Positions 26,408 through 33,586 of a DNA stretch of 64,000 nucleotides are shown here, piece by piece. The translations under genes were made by a program, and so were the position numbers. The notes under the pieces are model-generated. The model saw only the letters and a program-made list of their open reading frames with translations, was not told the origin of the DNA and ran no database searches. Positions within the stretch are counted from its first letter, which is position 1; every line of letters begins with the position of its first letter. The DNA is from Bdellovibrionaceae bacterium UBA1609 (lineage in GTDB: Bacteria > Bdellovibrionota > Bdellovibrionia > Bdellovibrionales > UBA1609): the NCBI GenBank assembly GCA_002321895.1, contig DCMZ01000001.1, positions 1 through 64,000 of the forward strand, read 5' to 3'.

Positions 26408-28387
26408 ATGAATCCTATGGGAAGATCTCAAATCCGCATCCTTATTGTTGAAGACGACAACACTGCCGGCCAGGCACTGGGTGAAGCTATACGACGTGCG
26501 GGTTATACTGTGGATATCATTCGCGATCCCAAAGAGGTGGATCGCCAAATTAAACTCCACGAATATCACATTGCCATAATAGATGCCTTACTACCTATCA
26601 CCAACGGTGTTGAAGTGGGCCAACAAATTCACAAATCCACCCACGGCGCCACGAAGATTCTATTTATGAGTGGAATCTTCAAAGATAAGGTTTTTATCAA
26701 GGACGCTCTAACTAAGGTTCCAGCACTTGGTTTTTTAACTAAACCCTTAGACCTTGATGAAGTTCTTTCCATCATTGATCAGCAAACAAAAGACTTTCTC
26801 CCCGATGCCAAACCTCCTTTACAAGATCTTTTTCTGGCCGAGTCAATAAGCAATCAGCTAAAGGTCGAAGCCGTTAATGCCAGCGAATACATCCATGGTT
26901 TTGAGTTACCGTGGATCTACTCGCTATTTGTGAATTCAAATATGAGTGGATCATTAACCCTAACACCGTTAGAGGGATCTCCCTGGGTGGTCACGTTTAA
27001 CAATGGTCGAATTGTTCAAATTGAAAACAACGATGCCCAAAGCTTTTTTGGACAGTTACTCATAGAGAATGGCTATCTATCGAAGAGTGAATTAGATAAA
27101 TTCCTCAACGAAGAGAGCTCCCAACTGCTCGGACAGAGACTCGTAGAAGCAAATGCAATAAGTTCTCACATTACAAAAGTGATTCAGACAGAGCAGCTTA
27201 ATATTCGCCTTAGTCAATCTCTCCAAGAGGATCAATTTAAAGCACAGTTCATCTCAGAAGACACTCATGTCGCGGAAGACGATGCTCACATTAACAACCA
27301 ACAGATCTCCAATATTCTAAATGACCTGATCCAATCGAAGGTGTCCTATGATTGGTTAAAAAACTATTTCACCCCTTGGTTAGAGCATTGCTTAGAACCT
27401 GCAGAAAACTTTTCCGGTTTGGAGAATCTTACACAACTTGATCTCATGCAAAAGTTTTCAAAGATCGCAAAGATAGTAAATGGAAAAACATCTTTGAATA
27501 CAATTCTCTCTGTAAATTCCGATCAAGAAGAGTTTCTAATGAAAGCGGTCTACCTTATGTTGGTGGAACGAGTTTGTAAATTCAGTGACAAAAAAGCGAG
27601 CCGAGTTTCCGACAAAGCCCGAATCACCCGTTTGCAAAAAATCCTGAAGGACATTGAAAACCAAAACTACTTTGAGATTTTGGGTGTGACTCGAAGATCC
27701 CCATTGAATGTAATTAACAAGTCCTATCATGATCTCGCTAAAATATTACATCCCGACCGCTTAAAGAAAACGGCCCACCCTCAAGTGATTGAACTCACTG
27801 ACCAGATTTTTACTAAAATCACCGAGGCCTATACAACTTTAAAACATACGGGAAAGAGGGAGCTTTACATAAAAGAATTGGATATTGGTCGCTCCGAAGC
27901 CGTATTCCAAGCAGAGGCTTTGATGGATATGGGTCGCAAATCGTTAGAAGCTCGAAGATACGATGAGGCTTTGAAGATTTTTGATGATCTCATTAAATCT
28001 TCTCACCCTCCAACGGATTCATTAATTTATTACATTTGGGCGAAACTAAAAGCAGGCCTTTCAGTTGCTGGGAGAAAACAAGAAATAGAAGAACTCACTC
28101 GGATGATCAACAAAATACCGGCAGAAGACAGGCACTCGGCTCCCTACTTCTATGCCAAAGGTCTCCTGTTCATTTCCATAGAAAACTATGACCGGGCCCT
28201 ACGATGCATGGAGAACGCCCTAGCCATCAATCCGCATTTTCTACCTGCAAAACGGGATGAGCTAAGAATTAAAAGAGTTCGAGAATCTAAAGCAGAAAAA
28301 ATGTCTGCGAAAACTCTCTTTATGGATATGGATCTGTCTACGATTTTCGGCGGCAGTGGAAAAGACAAAAAGAAGAAAGCAAAATAA
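26408..28387 (+). CDS. Receiver - PATAN-like - J-domain - TPR fusion protein
   Basis: A 659-residue cytoplasmic protein. Residues about 8-125 form a response-regulator receiver (VEDDN, phospho-acceptor Asp in IIDALLP, Lys in FLTKPLD). About 155-240 resembles the DUF4388/PATAN domain (SGSLTLTP...VVTFNNGRIVQIE...GQLLIENGYLSKSEL). About 415-485 is a DnaJ J-domain with FEILGV and the key HPD (about 448-450), so it could stimulate an Hsp70. The C-terminal 150 residues hold TPR-like repeats (YDEALKIFDDLI; YDRALRCMENALAINP). A receiver controlling a J-domain suggests phosphorylation-dependent recruitment of DnaK. No kinase gene is adjacent. Confidence 0.8.
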   Translation: MNPMGRSQIRILIVEDDNTAGQALGEAIRRAGYTVDIIRDPKEVDRQIKLHEYHIAIIDALLPITNGVEVGQQIHKSTHGATKILFMSGIFKDKVFIKDALTKVPALGFLTKPLDLDEVLSIIDQQTKDFLPDAKPPLQDLFLAESISNQLKVEAVNASEYIHGFELPWIYSLFVNSNMSGSLTLTPLEGSPWVVTFNNGRIVQIENNDAQSFFGQLLIENGYLSKSELDKFLNEESSQLLGQRLVEANAISSHITKVIQTEQLNIRLSQSLQEDQFKAQFISEDTHVAEDDAHINNQQISNILNDLIQSKVSYDWLKNYFTPWLEHCLEPAENFSGLENLTQLDLMQKFSKIAKIVNGKTSLNTILSVNSDQEEFLMKAVYLMLVERVCKFSDKKASRVSDKARITRLQKILKDIENQNYFEILGVTRRSPLNVINKSYHDLAKILHPDRLKKTAHPQVIELTDQIFTKITEAYTTLKHTGKRELYIKELDIGRSEAVFQAEALMDMGRKSLEARRYDEALKIFDDLIKSSHPPTDSLIYYIWAKLKAGLSVAGRKQEIEELTRMINKIPAEDRHSAPYFYAKGLLFISIENYDRALRCMENALAINPHFLPAKRDELRIKRVRESKAEKMSAKTLFMDMDLSTIFGGSGKDKKKKAK

Positions 28388-28403
28388 CTCGTATCGAGTT
28401 ATT
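28383..28403 (+). terminator. Hairpin terminator overlapping the stop codon
   Basis: AATAACTCG and CGAGTTATT form a perfect 9-bp stem around TAT, with the stop codon of the J-domain gene inside the left arm. The stem ends TTATT, but no longer T-run follows. Confidence 0.5.
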
Positions 28404-28421
28404 CCCGACTCCCATCAAATT

Positions 28422-29258
28422 CTATTTTGAAAACAGGGACTTCACAAAGGCGCGCTTTTCCTCATCAACATCCTTACGTGATTCTGGATCGTCGGCCTCA
28501 CGAAGCGCATTATTCACTTCTCGAATTTTTTCTCGATCAAAAGTTTGCGTGGTATCAATGGGCTCCATATCTTCTAGGAGCCTGGCATAGCGTGATTTCT
28601 TTTCACCCTTTTCAATACTGGCATTAACGTTGAAGCTTCCTGGCTGTGGAGTTGCGCCTCCCTGCACGGATTGAGTGTTGGACTGGGAACCTACATCCCC
28701 AGCAACGTCCACCTTACCGTTAGCGACATTTACATTCCCTGAGACATCCACTTTGGCCTGCTTTGCATTTCCACCGCGAACAAATTGCTTATCATATTGA
28801 GCCGCATTTCCGCCCGAAACCATTTGCGAATCACCAGCTATGTCCAGTGGGGCTTTCTTTGCTCTTTCAATATTTACTTTAAGTTTTGAACTTAACTCTT
28901 CCAAATTGATGTTGAGAAGTTCTGACACCAGCTCCACCAGCTTAGCAATTCCAACGGGAGAATCTAAAAATCCGTCAAGATCCTTAGCTTCGCCTTCAAT
29001 GGATGACTGATTACTTTTTATTAGAACAATTTTTGTTTTACTGTTCTTTCGCTTCAAGTCGACGGCGGCTTCGATCCCTTTGAAAGATTTACTACGATCC
29101 GAGACCAAAACAATGTCCGGCTTGTAGGTCATCATAGTCTCGGCAATGGCTCGTGGGTTTTTAGCCGACTGAACCTGCATACTTAACTTTGCAAAAAGTG
29201 CATTGAGATAGTTAGTTTCAGCAAAATCATCAGAAATTATAAAAGCTCGCATAGCCAT
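28422..29258 (-). CDS. Receiver-like protein with a low-complexity Gly/Val/Asn linker
   Basis: A 278-residue protein. ATG 29258 has GGGGAG about 7 bases upstream and begins MAMRAFIISDD; a longer form has no support. Residues about 3-120 look like a response-regulator receiver (FIISDD; phospho-site region IVLVSDRS; IVLIKSN), though the last conserved Lys is unclear, so it may be a pseudo-receiver. The middle has short repeats (SGGNAAQ, RGGNAKQ, VDVSGNVNV, VDVAGDV), probably unstructured. A charged C-terminus ends EEKRAFVKSLFSK. Function unknown. Convergent with the J-domain gene and divergent from kdsA. Confidence 0.6.
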   Translation of the reverse strand: MAMRAFIISDDFAETNYLNALFAKLSMQVQSAKNPRAIAETMMTYKPDIVLVSDRSKSFKGIEAAVDLKRKNSKTKIVLIKSNQSSIEGEAKDLDGFLDSPVGIAKLVELVSELLNINLEELSSKLKVNIERAKKAPLDIAGDSQMVSGGNAAQYDKQFVRGGNAKQAKVDVSGNVNVANGKVDVAGDVGSQSNTQSVQGGATPQPGSFNVNASIEKGEKKSRYARLLEDMEPIDTTQTFDREKIREVNNALREADDPESRKDVDEEKRAFVKSLFSK

Positions 29259-29382
29259 ATTATCTCCCCTGTAGGGAAACAGGGTCAATGACCTAACCCT
29301 CAATGTGACCGAGACTAGACTGGCCCCTCCCAACGACTTGCGCCACGCATTAAATAGTGACAATCTCAGCCGTTAGGGCACT

Positions 29383-29410
29383 TTTGAGAGCAATTAAATT
29401 CTGTTATTAT
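29383..29410 (+). promoter_or_regulatory. Probable sigma-70 promoter of kdsA
   Basis: TTGAGA (29383-29388), a 16-base spacer and TATTAT (29405-29410), the latter preceded by TG as in an extended -10. It lies 37 bases before the start codon. The palindromic AAGCCTAATAGGCTT (29413-29427) falls at the expected transcript start and may be an operator. Confidence 0.5.
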
Positions 29411-29446
29411 AGAAGCCTAATAGGCTTATCCATAAAGGAATCCAAA

Positions 29447-30352
29447 ATGGAAAAAAAACGTACTGAAACGATTCAACTCCCTGAACGAAAATTCTCTGTA
29501 GAAGCGGGAAATACTAAGATTGAAGTGGGCTCAGGTCTGCCTTTAGCTATGATTTCTGGTCCCTGTGTGATCGATAGTAAAGAGCTCATCATGAACACAG
29601 CTCGCCAACTCGTAGATATCACCCAGCGCCTAGGCATTGGACTGATTTTTAAAAGTAGCTATGAGAAGGACAACCGAGGCTCTGAAAAAAACTGGAAAGG
29701 CCCATTGGCGGAAGAAGGATTAAAAATTCTTGGTGAAGTTAGAAAAGAATTCGGCATTCCTGTTTTGACTGATGTTCATCGCGTAGAAGATGTTAATCAA
29801 GTGGCTGAGTATGTAGACGTCCTACAGATTCCAGCTTATATGTGCCAACAAACTTCATTGGCCATTGCATGTGGAGAAACGGGCAAGGCCATAAACGTTA
29901 AAAAAGGTCAGTTTCTTGCTCCAGAAACAATGAACGGTGTCGTTAGTAAAATTAGCTCTACGGGCAACAAAAATATTTTACTCACAGAAAGAGGAGCCTG
30001 CTTTGGTTACAACCGGCTTGTTGCGGACATGCGGTCGATTCCAGTTATGCAAGAGCTCGGTGCTCCAGTTTGTTTTGATGCGACTCATGTGATTCGCTTG
30101 TACGGAATTTCTAGCGCTGATCCTGCCGGTGGGGAACCTCGCTTTGTTCCTCATTTAACAATGGCTGCTGTGGCTGCTGGATGTGATGCGCTCTTTATTG
30201 AAACTCATCCAGACCCAATGTCAGCAAAGTGTGACGCCGCCTCTCAACTCAACCTAGCTCATTATGAAAATATGATCAAAATGGCTATGGATGTGAGAAA
30301 GGCCATCGGCAAACCTGAAAATGTAGGGACTTTTCAACCCGCTACGGTTTAA
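29447..30352 (+). CDS. kdsA: 3-deoxy-D-manno-octulosonate 8-phosphate synthase
   Basis: A 301-residue enzyme that condenses phosphoenolpyruvate with arabinose 5-phosphate to Kdo-8-phosphate, the precursor of the inner LPS core. Family blocks: ISGPCVIDSKEL, KSSYEKDNRGSEKNWKGP, VLTDVHRVEDV, QIPAYMCQQT, ERGACFGYNRLVADMRS and HPDPMSAKCDAASQL. ATG 29447 is preceded by AAGGA; upstream in-frame codons are not supported. It is followed after 30 bases by an LPS-transport permease gene, consistent with an LPS operon. Confidence 0.95.
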   Translation: MEKKRTETIQLPERKFSVEAGNTKIEVGSGLPLAMISGPCVIDSKELIMNTARQLVDITQRLGIGLIFKSSYEKDNRGSEKNWKGPLAEEGLKILGEVRKEFGIPVLTDVHRVEDVNQVAEYVDVLQIPAYMCQQTSLAIACGETGKAINVKKGQFLAPETMNGVVSKISSTGNKNILLTERGACFGYNRLVADMRSIPVMQELGAPVCFDATHVIRLYGISSADPAGGEPRFVPHLTMAAVAAGCDALFIETHPDPMSAKCDAASQLNLAHYENMIKMAMDVRKAIGKPENVGTFQPATV

Positions 30353-30382
30353 CCAAAGCGAGCGCAACAACGAGGATGTTAC

Positions 30383-31498
30383 TTGTTTAAAGTATTAAAC
30401 GCGCGCCTGGCTAATAAATACATTTTTTTTGAGCTCCTTCCTGTTTTTATTCTGGGGCTCATCGTCTTTATATTCATCCTGCTCATGTTTCAGCTTCTCC
30501 GCCTTACGGAGTTTGTGCTTGCCCACGGAGTAGGTATTGAGACTGTACTGAAGATGATGGGATTCATGACCATTAGTTTTGTACCGGTCATTCTTCCAAT
30601 GAGCCTCGTATTTGCTGTCCTGCTCACCTATGGTCGCCTGAGTTCTGATTCAGAATTCATTGCCTTTAAATCCATTGGCCTGAACAGCTTACAGCTTTCT
30701 GTCCCGGCCCTCATTTTGGCCGTCATTTCTACCGTTGGCGCTCTACAAACTAGCCATACTTTGGCTCCGTGGGGTAACCGTGAATTCGAGTCGATTATAA
30801 ATAAACTTAAAAATATGAAAGCCAGCGTAACAATAAGAGCCGGTGTATTTTCTGAAGGTTTTTTTGATCTTGTGGTTTATACCAATGAAATTGACAGTGA
30901 AACTGGCCAACTCAAAAAAGTCTTTATTTACGATGAGCGCAACCCCGACTACCCCATGACGATCATTGCAAAAGAAGGCAGTCTTATTCAGGACACGGAA
31001 GTGCCTGCGTCTAAGTCTCTTCTTAGACTCATTGATGGGAATATTCACCGGACCACGGATGCAAACTACACAAAAGTGGATTTCAAATCTTATGACATTA
31101 ATCTTTTCGATACTGGTAGTGGTAAAAAGAGAAAGGCCACTCCGTTGTCTTTTTCCAGTGCGGACATCCATACCTATCTCGCTAGAAACCCAAATCTTGC
31201 AGAAAAAGAACGTTTAAAATTTACCACTGAATATCATCGTCGCTGGGCTCTCTCTTTCGTATGTCTGGTTTTTGCTTTTGTGGGAGTGGCTTTAGGAATC
31301 CAAACCAACCTAAGACATGGGAAAGGCAGTGGTTTTGTCACGGCCATATTCGTCGTTGTGTTCTATTGGGCTTTCTATATTACAGGAGAAAGCCTTGCCA
31401 AGTCCGGCGCCTTACCCCCTGTTGTAGCCGTATGGATTCCCAATGTGATTTTTATGATTTTTGCCGCTTATAAATTGCGTAAGAGCTATCAGACCTAA
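30383..31498 (+). CDS. LPS export permease, LptF/LptG family
   Basis: A 371-residue YjgP/YjgQ-family protein with six membrane segments, three at each end, and a periplasmic beta-jellyroll domain between (about residues 125-260). With LptB2 and its partner permease it extracts LPS from the inner membrane and hands it to LptC/LptA. The start is TTG 30383 with GAGG 7 bases upstream. LptF versus LptG cannot be decided safely, and the partner gene is not in the window. Probably co-transcribed with kdsA. Confidence 0.85.
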   Translation: MFKVLNARLANKYIFFELLPVFILGLIVFIFILLMFQLLRLTEFVLAHGVGIETVLKMMGFMTISFVPVILPMSLVFAVLLTYGRLSSDSEFIAFKSIGLNSLQLSVPALILAVISTVGALQTSHTLAPWGNREFESIINKLKNMKASVTIRAGVFSEGFFDLVVYTNEIDSETGQLKKVFIYDERNPDYPMTIIAKEGSLIQDTEVPASKSLLRLIDGNIHRTTDANYTKVDFKSYDINLFDTGSGKKRKATPLSFSSADIHTYLARNPNLAEKERLKFTTEYHRRWALSFVCLVFAFVGVALGIQTNLRHGKGSGFVTAIFVVVFYWAFYITGESLAKSGALPPVVAVWIPNVIFMIFAAYKLRKSYQT

Positions 31499-31504
31499 AT
31501 ACCC

Positions 31505-32395
31505 TCAATGCGAATCATTAAGTAAGGATCGGAGGTCCCATCGATCCCGAAGCATAAGTGCTCCATCATTAATAAGATTCAATCCCCCCCTACCGGTGGG
31601 AAGCATAGGTGAACAGGGAACAACACCCATGGATTTACCCTCATCTATGGCAATTTGTGCTGTTAACAGTGTGCCACTCCGCAACCGAGCTTCTGCGATA
31701 ACCACAGCATTGGCCATCCCTACAATCCATCGATTGCGAACATGAAACTGAGACTTATACATGGGTTGCATGGGTGAGAAGGTAGAAACCACAGCCCCTC
31801 CTTGTTCAACTATAGCACTCACCCATTGCTGAAAGCCTTTGGGATAAATTTGGGACAACCCCGAAGGCATCCATGACACCGTTGGCGTTCTTGTTTTGAG
31901 AGAAACACTATGACACTTTTGATCCACACCTCTGGCCCCACCACTTATGGAAAAGCATCCCGGCTGGGCCAACATAGGCGCTAATTCCTGATCAAGCCAA
32001 GTCAATGTGGAAGGGTCCGGCTGGCGACTGCCCACTACAGCGATCCCCTTTCGATTGATCCAGCAGGGACTTCCCAAATAGGTCAACGCTAAGGGTGGAT
32101 TTTCTAGTCGAGACAACAAGATAGGATAATCAGAACTATTGATATAGCACACTTGCGCTCGGTTCTTCTCCAGCCACTTCCACTCTTGCTCGGACTTCTC
32201 CCTCCAGCCCGGTTGTTTATTCTCGAACTCAAAAAAGGACTCTCCCAACTGCTCGGAAAGGTATCCCCGCCATTGATTGAAGTTCAAATCGGCGACAGCC
32301 CGTAGATGATGGGGTTTTATGGGTAGTCCACGCCAACTTAATGAAAGGAGTAAAAATTCTGAAGTCATACCCTGTATGCAACGAACTTCTCCCAC
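31505..32395 (-). CDS. dprA: DNA-processing protein DprA
   Basis: About 296 residues with the DprA/Smf Rossmann core: YLGSPCWINRKGIAVVGSRQPD, SGGARGVDQKCH, MPSGLSQIYPKGF, FHVRNRWIVGMANAVVIAEA and SGTLLTAQIAIDEGKSMGVVPCSP. DprA loads RecA on incoming single-stranded DNA during natural transformation. It ends right after the core, so the C-terminal winged-helix domain of many homologues is absent. The start is either GTG 32395 or ATG 32368; neither has a strong ribosome site. Convergent with the permease gene, six bases apart. Confidence 0.9.
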   Translation of the reverse strand: MGEVRCIQGMTSEFLLLSLSWRGLPIKPHHLRAVADLNFNQWRGYLSEQLGESFFEFENKQPGWREKSEQEWKWLEKNRAQVCYINSSDYPILLSRLENPPLALTYLGSPCWINRKGIAVVGSRQPDPSTLTWLDQELAPMLAQPGCFSISGGARGVDQKCHSVSLKTRTPTVSWMPSGLSQIYPKGFQQWVSAIVEQGGAVVSTFSPMQPMYKSQFHVRNRWIVGMANAVVIAEARLRSGTLLTAQIAIDEGKSMGVVPCSPMLPTGRGGLNLINDGALMLRDRWDLRSLLNDSH

Positions 32396-32495
32396 TCTAT
32401 TTAGAACCTTTCACTCTTCCACCTTAGGTCATCCGAAACCTCGGACACCTTGAAGCACATCCAATTCATGATTTCGCATCATTAAGGCCGTATAG

Positions 32496-32648
32496 ATCCT
32501 CAAAATATCTAATTCTTACCCACTCCTCTCTGGCCTTTGTGGCAGCGGCTCGTCTCAAACTATGCTTCAGCTCGTCGCTGCCGCATAGTCCGATACGCCC
32601 CACCACCAGGATCGATCGTCGTGTACAAGAATTAGATATTTTGAGGAT
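32496..32648 (-). repeat. Dispersed structured repeat, copy 3, with perfect 22-bp terminal inverted repeats
   Basis: ATCCTCAAAATATCTAATTC at 32496-32515 (plus TT) is the exact reverse complement of the right end at 32627-32648, giving 22-bp arms around 109 bases. On the minus strand the interior reads GGCGTATC, ACTATGC, GGCAGCG, GCATAGT, GAGACGAG, CGCTGCC, so two stems could form in interleaved order. The interior aligns with 71-150 and 17355-17433. There is no coding potential for a transposase. It fits a MITE-like element or structured RNA and fills most of the gap between dprA and the arsenate-reductase-like gene. Confidence 0.7.
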
Positions 32649-32690
32649 TTATCACGGCAGCACTGAAGCTCAAAAAAAGCAGTCACAAAG

Positions 32691-33071
32691 TTAGGATAAT
32701 TCAGATTTCAGCACGAGAATCTTTTCTTTCATCTCTTTGGCCAAAGACTCTGTCAAACTACGATTACTGGGGACAGAAAAAGGCCATACCCTATGCGGCT
32801 TGAGTAAAAGTTCCGGCGGCATGACGCTTTCTTTGCAAACAGCGATGGTCAAATCCACCATATCGACATCAATCTCAGCCACAGATTTGGAAATGTGGCT
32901 GGAAGCATCAATGCCCTCAAGATCTCTTAATACATCGATCACTGTGGGATGGACGTGGCTTGAGCCGGCACCGGCACTAAGGATCTTATGTTCTGGTAAA
33001 TATTTTCGCGCAATGCCTTCGGCCAATTGGGATCGGACGGAATTCGCAGCACACATAAATAGAATCGTCAT
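32691..33071 (-). CDS. Low-molecular-weight phosphatase/arsenate reductase-like protein
   Basis: A 126-residue protein starting MTILFMCAANSVRSQ. The C-x-x-N-S-x-R-S loop is that of the thioredoxin-coupled arsenate reductases and LMW tyrosine phosphatases. The C-terminal catalytic Asp loop of tyrosine phosphatases (DPxxxx) is not evident; the corresponding region reads WPFSVPSN. An arsenate reductase would need further cysteines; Cys99 in AVCKESVMPP could be one. The start at 33071 is chosen because the family begins at this Met. Either role is possible, with ArsC-like slightly favoured. Confidence 0.7.
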   Translation of the reverse strand: MTILFMCAANSVRSQLAEGIARKYLPEHKILSAGAGSSHVHPTVIDVLRDLEGIDASSHISKSVAEIDVDMVDLTIAVCKESVMPPELLLKPHRVWPFSVPSNRSLTESLAKEMKEKILVLKSELS

Positions 33072-33127
33072 AAACTTATCATGGCAATAAACGGATTCCT
33101 GGAACAGCCAATCTCCCAGAATCTGGA

Positions 33128-33158
33128 CCAAAAAAAAGCAGATGCTACAAGCACCTGC
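33128..33158 (-). terminator. Terminator of the L31 gene
   Basis: On the minus strand GCAGGTGC and GCATCTGC form a stem around TTGTA, followed by a run of T (A-run at 33128-33137). It is 34 bases after the L31 stop, a standard intrinsic terminator. Confidence 0.8.
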
Positions 33159-33191
33159 TTTAAATTAAATAAGTCTTTTGAAAACTTTAAA

Positions 33192-33449
33192 TTAGTTCTT
33201 CTTCGCGTGACGAGTACCAAACTTCTTCTTAAAGCGCTCTGCACGACCTTCAGTATCCATAATACGCTGTTTACCAGTATAGAATGGGTGTGAAGCACTG
33301 GAGATATCCACTTTAATCAACGGATACGTCGCCCCTTCGTATTCAACAGTTTCTTTGGAAGCCGCTGTGGACAAAGTTTTATATTTGAAGTCACAAGAAA
33401 CGTCTTGGAAAACCACTTCTCTAAATTCAGGATGGATCTCTTTTTTCAT
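33192..33449 (-). CDS. rpmE2: 50S ribosomal protein L31, zinc-free type B
   Basis: An 85-residue L31 (MKKEIHPEFREVVFQDVS; SSASHPFYTGKQ; GRAERFKKKFG). The CxxC zinc-binding pairs of type A L31 are missing; only one Cys remains. Length and sequence fit the type B (YkgM/RpmE2-like) form, which in many bacteria replaces the zinc form when zinc is scarce. No obvious Zur-type operator was noticed upstream, so it may be the only L31. Single gene with its own terminator. Confidence 0.9.
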   Translation of the reverse strand: MKKEIHPEFREVVFQDVSCDFKYKTLSTAASKETVEYEGATYPLIKVDISSASHPFYTGKQRIMDTEGRAERFKKKFGTRHAKKN

Positions 33450-33526
33450 CGTACTTTTACCTTTTTGGTTAAAAACAAGGCCCTAAGATATGCCACTGAT
33501 TATATGGGAAGTCAAACTGACCCTCT

Positions 33527-33559
33527 AAAAAAAATGGCCTCTGGGAATCCCGAGAGGCC
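33527..33559 (-). terminator. Terminator of fadE
   Basis: On the minus strand GGCCTCT-CGGGATTCCC-AGAGGCC forms a long GC-rich stem followed by ATTTTTTTT, 28 bases after the fadE stop codon. Strong intrinsic terminator. Confidence 0.85.
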
Positions 33560-33586
33560 AATAAATATTTCAATAATTACAGACAG

